Below are positions 23,650 through 26,023 of a stretch of 26,023 nucleotides of DNA, one piece after another. A program made the translations under genes and the position numbers. Below the pieces are notes generated by a model. The model saw only the letters and a program-made list of their open reading frames with translations. It did not search any database and had not been told where the DNA came from. Every line of letters begins with the position of its first letter. Position 1 is the first letter of the stretch. Source of the stretch: Crocinitomicaceae bacterium (GTDB lineage Bacteria; Bacteroidota; Bacteroidia; Flavobacteriales_D; Crocinitomicaceae); NCBI GenBank assembly GCA_030833265.1, contig JAURHO010000006.1, forward strand, positions 1 to 26,023. Reading direction: 5' to 3'.

Positions 23650-23681
23650 AAGTACGTAATTTTGTACCTAAATCGGTACTT
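23650..23681. promoter_or_regulatory. Symmetric GTAC operator overlapping the yefM promoter
   Basis: Three GTAC sites start at 23652, 23664 and 23676, exactly 12 bp apart. The outer two extend to AAGTAC and GTACTT, making the 32-bp block symmetric about its central GTAC. GTACC-N6-GGTAC is an inner inverted repeat. The block contains a perfect -7 element, TAATTTTG (23657-23664), and ends at the yefM ATG. YefM-type repressors bind TGTAC-like palindromes, so autoregulation is likely. Confidence 0.65.
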
Positions 23682-23927
23682 ATGTTAAGCGCAACTTATT
23701 CAGAATTTAGAAAAGACCTCAAACAATTTCTCGATCAAGTCATTACAAATGTCGATACCCTAATTATTCACAGAGGAAAGGGCAAAGCCGTTGTTGTTAT
23801 GTCATTAGAAGAGTACAACTCATTGTGCGCCACAAGTCTTGAACTTTCATCCATCAAAAACAAAGCACACTTAGATGCCTCTATCCAACAAATTGGAAAG
23901 GACATGATTGATTTTATCCCAGAATGA
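23682..23927 (+). CDS. yefM: YefM/Phd-family antitoxin
   Basis: 81 residues from the ATG at 23682. MLSATYSEFRKDLKQFLDQV is the standard YefM/Phd N-terminus, and VDTLIIHRGKGKAVVVMSLEEYNSL is the conserved strand-helix that follows. The acidic C-terminal part (about 55-81) would wrap the toxin. An earlier in-frame ATG at 23643 adds 13 residues unlike the family and would place the promoter and operator inside the gene, so it is rejected. The stop overlaps the toxin start (ATGA). It represses its own promoter together with the toxin. Confidence 0.93.
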   Translation: MLSATYSEFRKDLKQFLDQVITNVDTLIIHRGKGKAVVVMSLEEYNSLCATSLELSSIKNKAHLDASIQQIGKDMIDFIPE

Positions 23928-24184
23928 ATATCAGCTTTACCCCAAGAGCCTGGGATGACTACCAATATTGGATGAGCCAAGACAAAAAGAAAATTATTAA
24001 AATAAACCAACTTCTTAAGGATATTCTCAGAAATCCATTTGAAGGTATTGGCATGCCAGAACCTCTTAAGTTTCAATATACCGGTTTTTGGTCTCGCCGA
24101 ATCGATCAAAAAAACCGATTGATTTATCAAGTACTAGATCAACAAGTTATTGTTGTAAAATGTAGATTTCACTACGACGACTAA
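23924..24184 (+). CDS. yoeB: YoeB-family mRNA interferase toxin
   Basis: 86 residues, the family's usual size. MNISFTPRAWDDYQYW opens the RelE/YoeB fold, and FWSRRIDQKNRLIYQVLD is the conserved central motif. The catalytic residues fall at the same numbers as in E. coli YoeB: Glu46, Arg65, His83 and Tyr84, so the toxin looks active. YoeB cleaves mRNA in the ribosomal A site. It overlaps the antitoxin by 4 bp and ends 1 bp before the convergent peptidase stop codon. Confidence 0.95.
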   Translation: MNISFTPRAWDDYQYWMSQDKKKIIKINQLLKDILRNPFEGIGMPEPLKFQYTGFWSRRIDQKNRLIYQVLDQQVIVVKCRFHYDD

Positions 24185-24185
24185 C

Positions 24186-26023
24186 CTACTCATTCACAAA
24201 ATACATCGCGTTCACCACCATGAGCTTACCGCTTTCCCAGAAACCTCGGAAGAGTGGGTTATCAATGAGATAAACGATTGCTCCGCGGCCATATGAAACG
24301 GTTCCGGCAATAGTTGCCTCGGATTGCTGTTGTTTCACTCTTGCGCCCACAAAACCGTTGACTGCTGTTGCATTCTTTTCAAGTTTAAATACAGGGCTGC
24401 CTTCAATTTGATAAGCTGTAGCGCCTTGACGCAAGGTGTAATAACCGTTGTAACCAAAAGCCATAGGATGGCTGTTATCGAATACGCAAGGGTAAATGGC
24501 GCCAATGATGGCATCAGAGATTTGATCGCGCTCTTGATTCGCATAACTAAGTGCATTGGACGCTCCGGCTGAACCTTCTTTGCGTTTGATGCCAAAACCT
24601 TCTTGATTGACCAATGCCTCGACTGCACCACCAGTAACAATAAGCTTACCACCAGCCTCAATCCAAGAAAGCAATTGCTCATTCCCAGCAATATCATAGC
24701 CGCCCTCCGGTACAAATAAAACGTCTAAAGTAGCCAAAGCTGCATTTAAATCATCGGCAAAAATCAGGTGAGCACCTTTGCCCAATTGTTGTTCAAAGAA
24801 ATGCCAAATTTCACCCACATTTAAAGATGAAAATTCATCGCCGGCTAAGATGCCAACCTTTGGATTCGGAACCAGCTTCACTGACGAAGAACCAAAATCG
24901 GCGCCGGCATCTACCATTCCTGTTGTAAGACCAGTGATATCCACCTGATAGCGCTTCGAGTAGTCATTGACCATTGCATGCAAGTCAAGGCCTTTGTTTT
25001 CACCAACCAACAACAACAAAGTACCTGGTGCATAGGTCTTTCCTGCTATTTTGAATCCTTTTTCATGAAAATAGACTTTTAGCCCAGCTTGCTGAACGGC
25101 ATTTAAAAATCTAGCTGTTTGCATGCTTTCCCACCTTACAGCGTAGGCTGTAAAACCCTCAACAGCAAAAAAATCAGATTGTCGCTGACCAGTGGCTGAA
25201 AATGGCGTTGCTTTGATTTCTTGCTCAACAGCGTAAGCATCTAAACCATAAGCATATGGCAAGGACCAAGCTGTAATGTCATAGGTAAGGCTATCTGAAA
25301 GTTTTGTTCGGGGTTCGAATAAAACAGACACGAGGGTTCCTTTTTCTTGTTGGGTAGAAACGATGATATCACCAATATTTAGTTTAAAGGCTTCTTGTGC
25401 ACCCGTCTTGAAATGAAAGCCTTTGGCTGCAATGGCTTGAGTACTCGTAGAAATCATTTGCCACTGGATGTTGTTTTTTCCGAGCAAAACTAACAATGGC
25501 TCTATTTGATTGCTTGAGCCTTTTAGCACATAAGTTTCATATTTGAAATCTTTTTGCTTGTAGAATTTTTGATATTCAGACACCAATTTTTGAGCATTTC
25601 TTGCACTGGTTTCAACCGTAGATAAACCAGTTGTCACATGATGCGCAACGCGGTCTGACAATCGCAGTGTATCGCCAACTTGGGTAATAACCGCTAAGCC
25701 AGCTCGGCCACTTCCACCCTGCTCATAGGTCATGCCAATACTACCTGAATAAGTTGGGTACGTATCGCCGTAACTTGGATATAATAAGTCAAATATCTCT
25801 TTAGAAAAATAAAGCCAACCTGCTTTGTCGAAATAACCCGCATGGTTTTTCCCGATTTCCTTTTGAAATTCGCGCTGCCAATCGGTAATTACTTCGTGAT
25901 AGGGTTCTGCCGCAGGTGGGAAATAATAAGGCTCATTGATGCCTTGCTCGTGGAAATCGACATGCACGTGAGGCAACCATTGATTATACTGTTGAATTCT
26001 CACTGCAGATTCGATTTGGGTCA
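24186..26023 (-). CDS. M14 zinc carboxypeptidase-like protein, N-terminus beyond window
   Basis: At least 611 residues are visible; the frame stays open to the right edge (TQIESAVRIQQYNQW at the edge). HVHVDFHEQG carries the second zinc His region of M14 peptidases, and GMTYEQGGSGRAG carries the likely catalytic Glu (homologue of Glu270 in carboxypeptidase A). The first zinc motif HxxE would be outside the window. The C-terminal third, VLFVPEGGYDIAGNEQLLSW and GGKLIVTGGAVEAL, resembles a class I glutamine amidotransferase-like fold without an obvious catalytic Cys. Related large Bacteroidota proteins are secreted; the signal peptide is not visible. The GTG at 26003 is not the true start. Confidence 0.87.
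   Translation of the reverse strand, partial: TQIESAVRIQQYNQWLPHVHVDFHEQGINEPYYFPPAAEPYHEVITDWQREFQKEIGKNHAGYFDKAGWLYFSKEIFDLLYPSYGDTYPTYSGSIGMTYEQGGSGRAGLAVITQVGDTLRLSDRVAHHVTTGLSTVETSARNAQKLVSEYQKFYKQKDFKYETYVLKGSSNQIEPLLVLLGKNNIQWQMISTSTQAIAAKGFHFKTGAQEAFKLNIGDIIVSTQQEKGTLVSVLFEPRTKLSDSLTYDITAWSLPYAYGLDAYAVEQEIKATPFSATGQRQSDFFAVEGFTAYAVRWESMQTARFLNAVQQAGLKVYFHEKGFKIAGKTYAPGTLLLLVGENKGLDLHAMVNDYSKRYQVDITGLTTGMVDAGADFGSSSVKLVPNPKVGILAGDEFSSLNVGEIWHFFEQQLGKGAHLIFADDLNAALATLDVLFVPEGGYDIAGNEQLLSWIEAGGKLIVTGGAVEALVNQEGFGIKRKEGSAGASNALSYANQERDQISDAIIGAIYPCVFDNSHPMAFGYNGYYTLRQGATAYQIEGSPVFKLEKNATAVNGFVGARVKQQQSEATIAGTVSYGRGAIVYLIDNPLFRGFWESGKLMVVNAMYFVNE

Noticed and set aside
23643..23681. Earlier ATG of the YefM antitoxin
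   Set aside because: The extra 13 residues are encoded by the symmetric operator and promoter; family proteins start at the position matching 23682.

Overview
The window looks like a chromosomal segment of a Bacteroidota bacterium, most likely of the order Flavobacteriales; placement below order is not supported. The evidence is direct: many starts sit just downstream of the Bacteroidota -7 element TAnnTTTG, almost no gene has a Shine-Dalgarno sequence, and several genes are typical of the phylum (DUF4295 protein after rpmG, DUF2490 barrel, GH109-type Gfo/Idh/MocA enzyme with an RR signal, aroQ divergent from xerD, GH3-C/beta-lactamase hybrid). Most genes are ordinary chromosomal ones. The accessory parts are two toxin-antitoxin pairs and a small lipoprotein/barrel pair.

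Layout. Positions 1-1737 (minus) hold a nucleotidyltransferase cut by the window edge and an overlapping GH109-like oxidoreductase. Positions 1758-8946 (minus) look like one transcription unit: a small secreted protein, dabA, dabB, a SulP anion transporter split by an in-frame TGA, and a DUF2490 barrel, closed by a strong hairpin. DabA/DabB form the known energy-coupled inorganic-carbon uptake pump, and all four DabA zinc-site residues are present. Positions 9016-11717 (plus) hold rocD and a phosphohexomutase. Positions 11820-12393 (plus) hold a RHH-antitoxin/PemK-MazF toxin pair. A ZIP metal transporter and aroQ follow on the minus strand, with xerD divergent from aroQ and only 2 bp between the two start codons. 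Positions 14600-16356 (plus) are the translation/secretion cluster rpmB-rpmG-DUF4295-ftsY. Then come an MsbA-like ABC exporter (minus), rpmH (plus) and pckA (minus). Positions 20479-23536 (plus) hold a serine hydrolase with a GH3 C-terminal-like domain, a lipoprotein and a beta-barrel protein. Positions 23682-24184 (plus) hold a YefM/YoeB pair with a striking symmetric operator, convergent with an M14 carboxypeptidase (minus) that is cut by the right edge.

The most interesting locus is the DAB operon. DabA and DabB should hydrate CO2 vectorially to bicarbonate using an ion gradient. SulP may move bicarbonate or another anion. The small secreted protein and the DUF2490 barrel are unexplained companions. 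No carboxysome or RuBisCO gene is visible, so in a presumed heterotroph the bicarbonate would feed carboxylations. No tRNA, rRNA, CRISPR array, insertion sequence or phage gene was seen. Calls rest on reading translated motifs; no database search was run.
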